The position numbers and the translations under genes are program-made. Below are positions 33,279-42,882 of a stretch of DNA of 64,000 bases, piece after piece (within the stretch, counting starts at the first letter, position 1; every line of letters begins with the position of its first letter). The DNA is from Ilumatobacter sp. (lineage in GTDB: Bacteria; Actinomycetota; Acidimicrobiia; Acidimicrobiales; Ilumatobacteraceae), in contig JABJAB010000001.1 in assembly GCA_018666235.1 (NCBI GenBank), positions 1 to 64,000 on the forward strand. The letters run 5' to 3'. Below the pieces are notes generated by a model. It worked only from the letters and a program-made list of their open reading frames with translations, made no database searches and was not told where the DNA came from.

Positions 33279-34406
33279 GTGACTGAGACCCCCGCGATCA
33301 CCATTCCTGCTGACCTGTTGCCCGCTGATGGGCGCTTCTGCTGTGGCCCATCCAAAGTCCGCCGCGACCAGATCGATGCCGTCGTTGCCGCTCGCAAGAC
33401 GCTGCTCGGAACCTCCCATCGCAAGCCGCCGGTCAAGAACCTCGTCGGCGACGTGCGGTCCAAACTGTCCGAGCTGTTCTCGTTGCCCGATGGGTGGGAA
33501 ATCGTGCTCGGTAACGGAGGCTCCACCATCTTCTGGGACGTCGCCACGTTCGGGCTTGTACGCGATCGCAGCCAACACCTGGTCTTCGGCGAGTTCTCTT
33601 CAAAGTTTGCCGACGCCTGCGCGGCCGCCCCGCACCTGGGCCAACCATCGGTGATCAAGGTCGATCCCGGCTCGCATCCCGAGCCAGTCGCCGAGGACGG
33701 CATCGACCTGTACGCCCTGACCCACAACGAGACGTCCACGGGTGTGGCCATGCAACTGCAACGCCCAGCAGGCGCCGGTGACGCGCTTGTTGCCGTCGAC
33801 GCCACCTCTGCCGCTGGCGGCCTGCTGTGGGATCCTGCCCAGGTCGACTGCTACTACTTTGCCCCGCAGAAATGCTTCGCGTCCGACGGTGGCATCTGGT
33901 TGGCAGCGTGCTCGCCCGCAGCGATCGAGCGGATCAACGAGATCGGATCGTCTGACCGCTGGCGCCCCGCATCACTCGATCTACAGATCGCACTCGACAA
34001 CTCGACGAAGAACCAGACCTACAACACGCCCGCCGTGGCCACGCTGGTGATGCTCGACGCTCAGCTCAACTGGATGCTGGCAAATGGCAGCCTTGCGGGC
34101 ATGGCCGGCCGCAGCGCTGCATCAGCGTCGGTCCTCTACTCGTGGGCCGAGGCGCGTGACTGGGCGACCCCGTTCGTCACCGACCCTGCGCATCGCTCCA
34201 ATGTTGTCGGCACCATCGACATCGACGATTCGATTGACGCCAACGAGATCTGCGCGGTGCTTCGGGCCAACGGCATCCTCGACACTGATGCCTATCGCAA
34301 GCTCGGTCGCAACCAGCTCCGTGTCGGCATGTTCCCGGCCATCGACACCGCCGACGTCGAAGCGCTGACGAAGTCCGTCGATCACGTCGTCGAACAACTG
34401 AGCTAA
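33279..34406 (+). CDS. serC: Phosphoserine aminotransferase
   Basis: Second step of serine synthesis: 3-phosphohydroxypyruvate plus glutamate to phosphoserine. 375 aa, of the actinobacterial SerC type: FCCGPSKVR at the N-terminus, LGNGGSTIFWD, HNETSTGV, DATSAAGG and the PLP Lys in YYFAPQKCFASDGG. GTG 33279; a CATCAT box 6 nt before may make it leaderless too. Confidence 0.93.
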   Translation: MTETPAITIPADLLPADGRFCCGPSKVRRDQIDAVVAARKTLLGTSHRKPPVKNLVGDVRSKLSELFSLPDGWEIVLGNGGSTIFWDVATFGLVRDRSQHLVFGEFSSKFADACAAAPHLGQPSVIKVDPGSHPEPVAEDGIDLYALTHNETSTGVAMQLQRPAGAGDALVAVDATSAAGGLLWDPAQVDCYYFAPQKCFASDGGIWLAACSPAAIERINEIGSSDRWRPASLDLQIALDNSTKNQTYNTPAVATLVMLDAQLNWMLANGSLAGMAGRSAASASVLYSWAEARDWATPFVTDPAHRSNVVGTIDIDDSIDANEICAVLRANGILDTDAYRKLGRNQLRVGMFPAIDTADVEALTKSVDHVVEQLS

Positions 34407-34423
34407 GCCAATAGATTGCCTGG

Positions 34424-35317
34424 ATGCAGGCAATCGATGTGCTGAGTTTCGGGATGGGCGACATCGGCTCGCTCAATCGCCCGGTCATGCTGGTCGGCCT
34501 CGAAGGGTGGTTTGATGTCGCCAGTGCGGCGACGCAGGCGGTCAACGCTTTCACCAGCGCTGACCACGCCGTCATCGTGGGAACCATCGACCCTGACCCG
34601 TTCTACGACTTCACGCAGCAGCGACCGCACGTCACCATCGATGACGACATCAGAGAAATCGTCTGGCCGACGAATGAGTTCGTCCTCCAACGCAGTGGTC
34701 CAGCGCCCGACGGTGGCCCCGGCCAGCGCGACGTGGTCGGCCTGATCGGCGTCGAACCCCACCTCAACTGGCGGACCTACGTCGACGCGATCATCACGGT
34801 GGCAGTCGCGATGGGCTGCGAGGCAGTCGTCACCGTTGGCTCCGCAGCCGAGGCGCTCCCCCACACTCGGACTCCTCCGGTCACGGGCAGCACCGCCACT
34901 GCGGGCCTGGCATCACGGCTGGGACTATCCCAACCGTCGTATCAGGGGATCACCGGTGTCGCCGGCGTGTTGAATGCCGAACTCGAAGCCCGTGATATTC
35001 CGTCGATCTCGCTCCGTGTCGGCATCCCGCACTATCTGATGAATGCCGAGCACCCGATGGCCGTCGCGGCACTCGTTCGCCACCTCGGCCATGTCCTCGA
35101 CGTCCCGACGAGTGAGTGGATGGGTGGCGATATCAGCAACCAGATCGACAGCTGGCGCGAGGTCCACGACGAGATCACCGCAAACGATGACCAGCTACGG
35201 ATGTACGTCCGCATGCTCGAAGCCGAGTTCGACCGGCGCGCCGAAGCACAGATTCCGACGGCCGACGATCTCGGCGATCAGTTCGAAGAGTTCCTCAAGG
35301 ACCAGCGCGACGACTGA
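34424..35317 (+). CDS. PAC2-family protein
   Basis: 297 aa PAC2 (proteasome-assembly-chaperone-2-like) domain protein, found widely in actinobacteria with unknown role. Typical parts are RPVMLVGLEGWFDVASAAT, ITVGSAAEALPHTR-like (seen as VGSAAEALPHTRTPP) and the late VGIPHYL. C-terminal helices are charged and may bind a partner. Leaderless: TAGATT 34412-34417, 6 nt before ATG 34424. Confidence 0.87.
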   Translation: MQAIDVLSFGMGDIGSLNRPVMLVGLEGWFDVASAATQAVNAFTSADHAVIVGTIDPDPFYDFTQQRPHVTIDDDIREIVWPTNEFVLQRSGPAPDGGPGQRDVVGLIGVEPHLNWRTYVDAIITVAVAMGCEAVVTVGSAAEALPHTRTPPVTGSTATAGLASRLGLSQPSYQGITGVAGVLNAELEARDIPSISLRVGIPHYLMNAEHPMAVAALVRHLGHVLDVPTSEWMGGDISNQIDSWREVHDEITANDDQLRMYVRMLEAEFDRRAEAQIPTADDLGDQFEEFLKDQRDD

Positions 35318-35331
35318 TCCCGACCCGCCGA

Positions 35332-36645
35332 TCAGACCGCTGCGAAGGCGGTTTCGAGATCGGCGATGATGTCGCTGAGAGTCTCGAGTCCCACGCTCAG
35401 ACGGATCAGGCCAGGCCCGACGCCGCTCTGCACCTGCTCCTCTGGCGACAACTGGCTATGGGTCGTGCTGGCCGGGTGGATCACCAGGCTGCGCACGTCA
35501 CCGATGTTGGCGACATGGCTGTGCAACTCGCATCCCTCGACAAACCGCTTGCCAGCGTCGACGCCGCCCTTCACATCGAAGGCCACGATCGAGCCGGCTC
35601 CGCGGCCGCCGCCGTACTCCTGGGTGCGCTCGTACCACGGGCTACTCGGCAGACCGGCGAACTGCACGTTCTCGACCTGGTCGTGCGCGTCGAGGAACTC
35701 TGCGACGGCCTGGGCGTTGGCGAAGTGGCGCTCCATCCGCAGTGACAGCGTCTCAAGTCCCTGCAAGATGAGAAAGGCGTTGAACGGCGAGATCGCCATG
35801 CCGAGGTCACGCAGCATCTGCACTCGCGCTTTGAGCGCAAATGCACCGTGGCCAAGCGCCGGGAAGTAGGCGAGACCGTGATAGCTCGGGTCCGGCTCCG
35901 TGAAGTTCGGGAAGCGTCCGGACGCTGCGTAGTCGAAGGTGCCACCGTCGACGATGGCACCGCCGATTGATGTTCCGTGTCCACCACAGAACTTCGTGAG
36001 GCTGTGCAGCACGATGTCGGCACCGAGTTCGAGCGGACGTACGAGGTAGGGCGTCGGCACGGTGTTGTCGACCATGAGCGGGATGCCGTTGTCGTGCGCG
36101 ACTCCGGCAACGCCGGTGATGTCGAACATGTTGTTCCGCGGGTTCGCCAGCACTTCGCCGAAGAATGCCTTGGTGTTGTCTTTGACGTGCGCGGCCCACT
36201 GGGCAAGGTCGTCGGGGTCGTCAACGAAGGTGACCTCGATACCGAGCTTCGGCATCGTGTAGTGGAGCAGGTTGTACGTGCCGCCGTAGAGCGAGGGCGA
36301 GGCGACGACATGATCGCCCGACTCACACAGCGTGAGCAGCGCCAAAGTCGCTGCGGACTGGCCCGATGCGACGACAAGCGTGCCGGGGATCCCGATGGCC
36401 GTCGTGCAGCCACCTTCGAGAGCGTTGATTCGCTCTTCCAACGCAGCTTGCGTCGGGTTCATGATGCGGGTGTAGATGTTCCCGACTTCGGCCAGACCAA
36501 ACAGGTTGGCGGCGTGCTCGGTGTCGCGGAACTGGTACGACGTCGTCTGGTAGATCGGCACGGCGCGAGCGCCCGTGGTGGGATCGGGCTCACCGCCGAC
36601 GTGAATCTGCTTGGTCTCGAATCCCCAGTTGCTCTGCTCAGACAT
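35332..36645 (-). CDS. metY: O-acetylhomoserine sulfhydrylase (MetY)
   Basis: 437 aa PLP enzyme of the Cys/Met metabolism family that makes homocysteine from O-acetylhomoserine and sulfide. Motifs: GFETKQIHVGGEPDP at the start, YTRIMNPTQAALEERI, the PLP Lys in LHSLTKFCGGHG, and RLSVGLE near the end. The IHVG plus GGxxDPTTGARAVPIY-type N-terminus fits MetY rather than MetB/MetZ. Leaderless: TATCTT (36654-36659, minus) 8 nt before ATG 36645. No SAM riboswitch was recognised upstream. Confidence 0.92.
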   Translation of the reverse strand: MSEQSNWGFETKQIHVGGEPDPTTGARAVPIYQTTSYQFRDTEHAANLFGLAEVGNIYTRIMNPTQAALEERINALEGGCTTAIGIPGTLVVASGQSAATLALLTLCESGDHVVASPSLYGGTYNLLHYTMPKLGIEVTFVDDPDDLAQWAAHVKDNTKAFFGEVLANPRNNMFDITGVAGVAHDNGIPLMVDNTVPTPYLVRPLELGADIVLHSLTKFCGGHGTSIGGAIVDGGTFDYAASGRFPNFTEPDPSYHGLAYFPALGHGAFALKARVQMLRDLGMAISPFNAFLILQGLETLSLRMERHFANAQAVAEFLDAHDQVENVQFAGLPSSPWYERTQEYGGGRGAGSIVAFDVKGGVDAGKRFVEGCELHSHVANIGDVRSLVIHPASTTHSQLSPEEQVQSGVGPGLIRLSVGLETLSDIIADLETAFAAV

Positions 36646-36772
36646 GGAATTTGAAGATAGCCGCCAATTCCCGACTCAACAAGTCGGATTTCGCCACCGG
36701 GTGTCAGAACGACCGCTTGCGAGCGCGACGCCGACCGAAAGCGGCGAGCTGGTGATGCCGTAGCGTGTCGAC

Positions 36773-38050
36773 GTGGACGAATCAGGTGCGCCCGCGCATG
36801 AGACGCTCAGGGACCCCGTCGATCCGCCTGACCCTCGCCGCACGCTGTACACCCTTGCCTTCGTCGACGAATTCGCGCCGCTCTATGCCGTGTTCACACT
36901 GTGGTTCATCGACAATGACGTGTCGACGTCGGAAATCTCGGTCGCCTTCATCGTCTGGGCCGCCCTCGCAGTCGTTCTCGAAGTCCCGTCGGGGGCACTT
37001 GCCGACCGACTTGACCGCCGCAAGCTGATCGCCTCGGCATTCGCGCTACGCGCTGCCGGCATCGCTGTCTGGTTGATCTGGCCAACCGTTACGGGACTCC
37101 TGATCGGCGCGGTGCTGTGGGCGGTCCATGACGCCGCCGCGAGCGGCGCGTGGGAGGCGATGATCCACGACCAACTCGACGCCGTCGACCGGGCGTCGAC
37201 CTACGGGGTCGTCATGGCCCGAGTTGGACAGTTCAGCAACCTCGGCCTGGCAGCGGGCACCATCGCAGCGAGTGGGCTCATTCGGCTCGGAGCAGGCATC
37301 GACGCGATCGGGTGGATCAACGTTGCCGTACATGGTGCCTCGATCGCCCTCATCCTCACGCTCCCCGACGCCGGCTGGGTGTCCCGGCTCGACGACCACC
37401 GACTCGGACCGTCTGGGTCCACCAGGATCGATGAGCCGACGAGCTACTCCGAGTGGCGACACACCCTCCGCGCCGGGCTGTCGGCAGGCTGCCGTCAGCC
37501 CGAGCTCCTCCGCCTCACCGTCGTCGGCGCCCTGATCGCCGGGTTGTTTGTCGTGGACGAATACGTCCCGCTGCTCGCACGTGCACGCGGCGCTTCCGAC
37601 GAGGTCGTACCGCTGATCGTGCTCACCGTGTGGTTGGGTCTCATTCTCGGCGGCGAGGTCGCTGCCAGATATCCCGACATGCACAGTTCAACGCTCGCCA
37701 CTGCGCTGCTCGCTGGCACCGCGATTGCAGCGGTGGTCATCGCACTCGACTCGCCGTGGGCGTTGGCCGGAATCGGCGTGGCGTACGGCGCCACCGAGGC
37801 GACCTGGGTCATCAGCGACGCCCGATTTCAAGCCGCCGCGCCTCGGGCCACGCGCGCGACGGTCACCAGCGTCCGCGGACTCGGTGCGGGCCTGGTCGCC
37901 GGCCTTGCCTTCCTCCTCGTCGCGGTACTGACCACGGACGACGACCCCACACCCGGCCTCCACTGGGTGATCGGTCTCCTCGCCCTCGCCTCCTTCCTCG
38001 TCTGGCGCTGGGTCCCCAACCGAAGCGCCTCGCCTCGAAAGGCCGGCTGA
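36773..38050 (+). CDS. MFS transporter (DHA-like exporter)
   Basis: 425 aa with 12 predicted helices. The loop LADRLDRRKLIASAF between helices 2 and 3 is the MFS signature. The overall form (EFAPLYAVFTLWF, EVPSGALAD) is that of small-molecule exporters with EVPSG-type motif. Substrate unknown. Leaderless: TAGCGT 36761-36766, 6 nt before GTG 36773. Followed by a strong terminator at 38107. Confidence 0.88.
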   Translation: MDESGAPAHETLRDPVDPPDPRRTLYTLAFVDEFAPLYAVFTLWFIDNDVSTSEISVAFIVWAALAVVLEVPSGALADRLDRRKLIASAFALRAAGIAVWLIWPTVTGLLIGAVLWAVHDAAASGAWEAMIHDQLDAVDRASTYGVVMARVGQFSNLGLAAGTIAASGLIRLGAGIDAIGWINVAVHGASIALILTLPDAGWVSRLDDHRLGPSGSTRIDEPTSYSEWRHTLRAGLSAGCRQPELLRLTVVGALIAGLFVVDEYVPLLARARGASDEVVPLIVLTVWLGLILGGEVAARYPDMHSSTLATALLAGTAIAAVVIALDSPWALAGIGVAYGATEATWVISDARFQAAAPRATRATVTSVRGLGAGLVAGLAFLLVAVLTTDDDPTPGLHWVIGLLALASFLVWRWVPNRSASPRKAG

Positions 38051-38106
38051 CCACCGCGAGCCTCCCGCTCACTTCTGACAGCGAGTGAGGGACTCAGCGG
38101 AAAACA

Positions 38107-38142
38107 GCGGAGGGCCGGTCTCGATTGAGACCGGCCCTCCGC
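38107..38142. terminator. Bidirectional terminator hairpin
   Basis: Perfect 16-bp stem: GCGGAGGGCCGGTCTC (38107-38122), loop GATT, GAGACCGGCCCTCCGC (38127-38142). AAAACA precedes it on the plus strand. It lies between the convergent MFS gene and ilvC and can end both transcripts. Confidence 0.85.
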
Positions 38143-38164
38143 GTGTTCGATTGTGCTGACCGGG

Positions 38165-39199
<1,035 letters not shown>

Positions 39200-39268
39200 G
39201 CTGTGAATTACCTTTCAGGAACCCGGGACACGAGTCGATCCGGAACCGGGTGTTCGGTGTTGATGTGT

Positions 39269-39311
39269 GGTTGGGAGACGGTTGGGAGACGGTTGAGAGA
39301 CGGGTGGGAGA
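39269..39311. repeat. 11-bp tandem repeat between ilvN and ilvC
   Basis: Nearly four copies of GGTTGGGAGAC in a row (third GGTTGAGAGAC, fourth GGGTGGGAGA). It lies in the 118-bp gap of the ilvBNC operon. On the transcribed strand it is a C-rich run of GTCTCCCAACC. Role unknown; it may act as a spacer or slow the ribosome or polymerase. Confidence 0.7.
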
Positions 39312-39317
39312 TCAGGT

Positions 39318-39881
39318 TCAGTTCACGGCGCGCAGACGCGAGCCACGGTCAAGTTTCGGAAGCGCCACGCGCCCAGTCCGTTGCAGCTCAACGATGCCAT
39401 ATCCGCCAAGCAAATCCTCAAAATCATCGAGCTTGTTCGGATGCCCTTCAAGGCTGACCGTGATCACCGCCTCAGAGACAGCGATGATCTTGCCCTCGAA
39501 GATGTCGACCAGGCTCGCCACTTCGCTGCGCTGCGTCGCCTCGGCCTTGATCGTGGCGATCAACAGCTCGCGCTCGACGCTGAGCTCCGGGTCGAGCTCG
39601 GAGATTTTGATGACGTCGATGAGCTTGAACAGCTGCTTCGTGATCTGTTCGAGGGGTGCCGAATCGAGGTCGACCACGATCGTGATCCGGCTGCGTCCCT
39701 CGACCTCGGCCGGCGCGACGGCGAGGCTGAAGATGTTGTAGCCGCGCCGGGCAAACAGACCGGCGACGCGGGCGAGCACGCCCGGGCGGTTCTGGACGAG
39801 CACCGAAAGGATGTGGTGGTTCATCCCTTCGGCGTAGGTGTTGGCGCTTCGTGCGCCCGGGTAGTCACGTGTGCGAGGCAT
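39318..39881 (-). CDS. ilvN: Acetolactate synthase small subunit
   Basis: 187 aa regulatory subunit. The ACT domain at about 20-95 (HHILSVLVQNRPGVLARVAG, LFARRGYNI) binds valine for feedback control; the C-terminal half (ERELLIATIKAEA) is the second domain of the family. ATG 39881 lies one base after the ilvB stop. ATG at codon 20 would give the more usual start MNHHIL, but the spacing to ilvB supports the upstream one. Confidence 0.93.
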   Translation of the reverse strand: MPRTRDYPGARSANTYAEGMNHHILSVLVQNRPGVLARVAGLFARRGYNIFSLAVAPAEVEGRSRITIVVDLDSAPLEQITKQLFKLIDVIKISELDPELSVERELLIATIKAEATQRSEVASLVDIFEGKIIAVSEAVITVSLEGHPNKLDDFEDLLGGYGIVELQRTGRVALPKLDRGSRLRAVN

Positions 39882-39882
39882 G

Positions 39883-41697
39883 TCAGTGACCGTCCTTCAA
39901 CTTGGTGTCGACCGGCTTGGGTGCGGGTTTGAGCACCTCGGCCCGGTCTTGCTGGGTGGGGTGCAGGATCAGGTCGGAGTTGCTCGCACCCGCCGGCACC
40001 ATTGGGAACACACCCTCGGCGGCGTCGGTGCGGAACTCGATCACGACCGTACGGTCGTTGATCGAGTTGGCCTTCTCGATTGCCGGGCCGACTTCTTCGG
40101 GTGACTCGACGAGGATGCCGACGCAGCCCATCGACTCCGCCATCATCACGAAGTTCGGCACGTTCGAGCTGTCGAGGAACACCTCGGAGTAGCGCTCGTC
40201 GTAGAACATTTCTTGCCACTGCCGAACCATGCCGAGGAAGTTGTTGTTCAGCAACGCCACCTTGATCGGGAGCTTCTCGAGTGTCGCCGTGACCAACTCG
40301 GTAGCAGTCATCTGGAAGCAACCGTCGCCGTCGATGGCCCAGACGGTCCGGTCAGGCATTGCGGCCTTGGCCCCGATTGCCGCGGGCAGCGAGAAGCCCA
40401 TGGTTCCGAGACCGCCGGAGTTGACCCACGTGTAGGGCTCGTTGAACTTCCAGTACTGCGACGTGTACATCTGGTGCTGGCCCACGCCGGAGGTGACGAT
40501 CGTGCCCTCGGGAGCGCGCTCGTTGAGCTGCTCGATACAGAACTGTGGCTTGAGCAGAGCCCCCGGTTCAGATGGCTCGTAGGTCATCGGGAACTGTTCT
40601 TGCCAGCCCGACACTTGGCTCTTCCATGCCGAGATGTCGGCCTGTCGCGCACCGCCCTGCAGCATTTCCTTGATCTCACGGATGATCTTGGTGATGACGT
40701 AGTTGGCATCGCCGACGATCGGGACGTCGGGTCGCCGCACCTTGCCCTGCTCGGCTGGGTCAATGTCGACGTGGATGATCTTCGCGTCAGGAGCGAACGC
40801 GTCAACCTTGCCGGTGATGCGGTCGTCGAAACGCGCACCGAGCGTGATGAGGAGGTCGCTCTGCTGCATCGCGGTGACAGCGGTGGCGTTGCCGTGCATG
40901 CCCGGCATACCCAGACAGTTCGGGTGATCGTCGGGGAAGGCGCCGCGGGCCATCAGCGTGGTCACGACGTGTCCATCGATCAGTTCGACGAGCTCGCGCA
41001 GTGCTTCTGCGGCGCGGGCCTTGAGGATGCCGCCGCCGGCGTAGACGATTGGCCGCTCCGAAGCGAGGATCAGCCTGGCAGCTTCCTTGATCATGCGCGG
41101 GTGGCCCTTGGTATTCGGCCGGTACCCAGGCAGCGAATCCAAGACCTCTTCGTCGGTGGGCCACTGCCACGTCATCTCGTTGGTGAGCGCGTCCTTCGGA
41201 ATGTCCACCAGGGTGGGGCCGGGGCGACCCGTCGTTGCGATGTGGAACGCCTGGCGAATGGCCATCGGAATCTCGTCGGCGGACATGACCAGCTCGTTGT
41301 GCTTGGTGCACGACCGGGTGATACCGACCGTGTCGCACTCCTGGAACGCATCGCTGCCGATCGCTGCCGTCGGCACCTGACCGGTGATCGCGACCATCGG
41401 GATCGAATCCATGTACGCGTCCATCAGGGGCGTGACGAGGTTGGTGGCTGCGGGGCCGGAGGTGACCATGGCGACGCCTGGCTTGCCCGACACATGGGCA
41501 TAACCCTCGGCGGCGTGGCCCGCACCCTGTTCGTGACGCACGAGCACGTGCCGAATCGGGCTGTCCATCAGCGGGTCGTAGGCGGGCAGGATGCACCCGC
41601 CGGGGTAACCGAACATCACATCGACGTTCTCGTACTCAAGTGCGCGGATCAGAGCTTGTGCCCCGGTGATGCGTTCTGGTGCTGCTGGTTCAGTCAT
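39883..41697 (-). CDS. ilvB: Acetolactate synthase large subunit
   Basis: 604 aa ThDP enzyme that condenses two pyruvates, or pyruvate and 2-oxobutyrate. The ThDP Glu is in LVRHEQGAGHAAEGYA; the FAD/central domain follows; the metal motif GDGCF with NNNFLGMVRQWQ is near the C-terminus. Catalytic, cytosolic, paired with IlvN. Transcribed behind the leader peptide and attenuator at 41763-41874. Confidence 0.95.
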   Translation of the reverse strand: MTEPAAPERITGAQALIRALEYENVDVMFGYPGGCILPAYDPLMDSPIRHVLVRHEQGAGHAAEGYAHVSGKPGVAMVTSGPAATNLVTPLMDAYMDSIPMVAITGQVPTAAIGSDAFQECDTVGITRSCTKHNELVMSADEIPMAIRQAFHIATTGRPGPTLVDIPKDALTNEMTWQWPTDEEVLDSLPGYRPNTKGHPRMIKEAARLILASERPIVYAGGGILKARAAEALRELVELIDGHVVTTLMARGAFPDDHPNCLGMPGMHGNATAVTAMQQSDLLITLGARFDDRITGKVDAFAPDAKIIHVDIDPAEQGKVRRPDVPIVGDANYVITKIIREIKEMLQGGARQADISAWKSQVSGWQEQFPMTYEPSEPGALLKPQFCIEQLNERAPEGTIVTSGVGQHQMYTSQYWKFNEPYTWVNSGGLGTMGFSLPAAIGAKAAMPDRTVWAIDGDGCFQMTATELVTATLEKLPIKVALLNNNFLGMVRQWQEMFYDERYSEVFLDSSNVPNFVMMAESMGCVGILVESPEEVGPAIEKANSINDRTVVIEFRTDAAEGVFPMVPAGASNSDLILHPTQQDRAEVLKPAPKPVDTKLKDGH

Positions 41698-41762
41698 GTG
41701 ACTGGGTCTTTCTTCTGGTGTTGTCTGGTGGCAGAGCGGGTGGATTTCGGGAACCGAGGGCG

Positions 41763-41794
41763 AAAAAGCAAACGACCTCCCGAGTGGGAGGTCG
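41763..41794 (-). terminator. ilvB attenuator terminator
   Basis: On the minus strand CGACCTCCC, loop ACTC, GGGAGGTCG is followed by TTTGCTTTTTCG: a 9-bp perfect stem plus T run (41794-41763). It sits 30 nt after the leader peptide stop and about 70 nt before ilvB, as expected for transcription attenuation by ribosome position. Confidence 0.85.
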
Positions 41795-41823
41795 AGGAAC
41801 GCACGCAGCAGGAGCTGGGTGCG

Positions 41824-41874
41824 TTACCGAATAAGTACGACGAGCACGAAGGTGGTTGCGCTCATGCAGTTCAT
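41824..41874 (-). CDS. ilvL: ilv leader peptide (MNCMSATTFVLVVLIR)
   Basis: Sixteen codons with V, L, V, V, L, I in a row near the end, then TAA. This is the regulatory-codon cluster expected of a branched-chain leader peptide. When charged Val/Leu/Ile tRNA is short, the ribosome would stall and prevent the terminator at 41763-41794. ATG 41874 lies 9 nt after a TACAAT -10 (41889-41884), so the leader is probably leaderless itself; ATG 41865 is the alternative start. Confidence 0.82.
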   Translation of the reverse strand: MNCMSATTFVLVVLIR

Positions 41875-41940
41875 AATCGTGTCATTGTAGCGTCGAAATC
41901 ACACCTTGAACACATCGTCCCACCGAGTGAGGCGGTGTTG

Positions 41941-42798
41941 TCAGGCGGGGAACGCTGACTGCAACCGTGCTGCGCTCAGCGTGTTTTCCATCAGACAGGC
42001 GATCGTCATCGGTCCGGTGCCGCCAGGCATGGGGGTCAGCCACCCGGCAACCGGCTCGACCGACAATCGGTCGACGTCACCGACGATGCCTGCCTCAGTG
42101 CGCGAGACGCCGACATCGATCACGGCCGCGCCGGGCTTGATCATGTCGCCAGTAATCATTCCTGCCTGACCTGCTGCACCGATGACGATGTCTGCCTCTC
42201 GGACAACAGCGGACATGTCGGCCGTGCGCGAATGCGCCATCGTGACCGTGGCGTCAGCACCTTTGCGGTTGAGCAGCAGCGACAGCGGCAGGCCGACGAG
42301 TGTCGAGCGTCCGATGACGACGGCGCGAGCACCCGAGGTGGGCACTTCATATTTCTCGAGCAGCCGCATCACGCCAAGCGGCGTGCAGCCGACCAGACCG
42401 GGACGATTGCGCACGAGTCGGCCCATCGAGCGTTCGGTGAGGCCGTCGACATCCTTCTCCGGCGGGATGAGGTCGAGCACGGGCTCCGGGTCGAGGCCGT
42501 CAGGCAGCGGGAGCTGGACCAGCACGCCGTGGACTGATGCGTCCTCGGTCAGCTCGCGGACCGCCGCTTCGACCTCACCCTGAGTTGCGGTCTCAGGCAG
42601 GTCGACATGACGCGCGACGAGGCCGGCCTCGACCGCCTTCTTGTGCTTGCTTGCGACATAACGCTGCGATGGTCCGTCATTGCCCACGAGCACCGTCGCC
42701 AGGCAGACCGGAGGCGATCCAGCTGCCTCGACCGTCACCCGTAGTCCAGCGATGATCTCATCGCGCAGCGCATTTCCGTCCATCAAGATCGCAGCCAT
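41941..42798 (-). CDS. folD: Methylenetetrahydrofolate dehydrogenase/cyclohydrolase
   Basis: 285 aa bifunctional enzyme interconverting 5,10-methylene- and 10-formyl-THF. The catalytic Lys is in YVASKHKKAVEAG, with VQLPLPDGLD, PPEKDVDGL and PGGTGPMT. The NADP domain has VIGRSTLVGLPLS. Leaderless: TAGCTT (42805-42810, minus) 6 nt before ATG 42798. Confidence 0.95.
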   Translation of the reverse strand: MAAILMDGNALRDEIIAGLRVTVEAAGSPPVCLATVLVGNDGPSQRYVASKHKKAVEAGLVARHVDLPETATQGEVEAAVRELTEDASVHGVLVQLPLPDGLDPEPVLDLIPPEKDVDGLTERSMGRLVRNRPGLVGCTPLGVMRLLEKYEVPTSGARAVVIGRSTLVGLPLSLLLNRKGADATVTMAHSRTADMSAVVREADIVIGAAGQAGMITGDMIKPGAAVIDVGVSRTEAGIVGDVDRLSVEPVAGWLTPMPGGTGPMTIACLMENTLSAARLQSAFPA

Positions 42799-42882
42799 GC
42801 CGTGAAGCTACTCCCCTCGAAATCGGCCCAGAGCGACCATCAATCAGCTGAGCTGATCCGGCATCGGGCGAACCGGATCGAA

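Noticed and set aside
36646..36772. SAM riboswitch before metY
   Set aside because: No SAM-I, SAM-II or SAM-IV core could be recognised, and a -10 box 8 nt from the ATG leaves no room for a leader.
40213..41958. 581-codon plus-strand frame over ilvB
   Set aside because: Antisense shadow of ilvB caused by GC3 bias; its translation shows no family motif.
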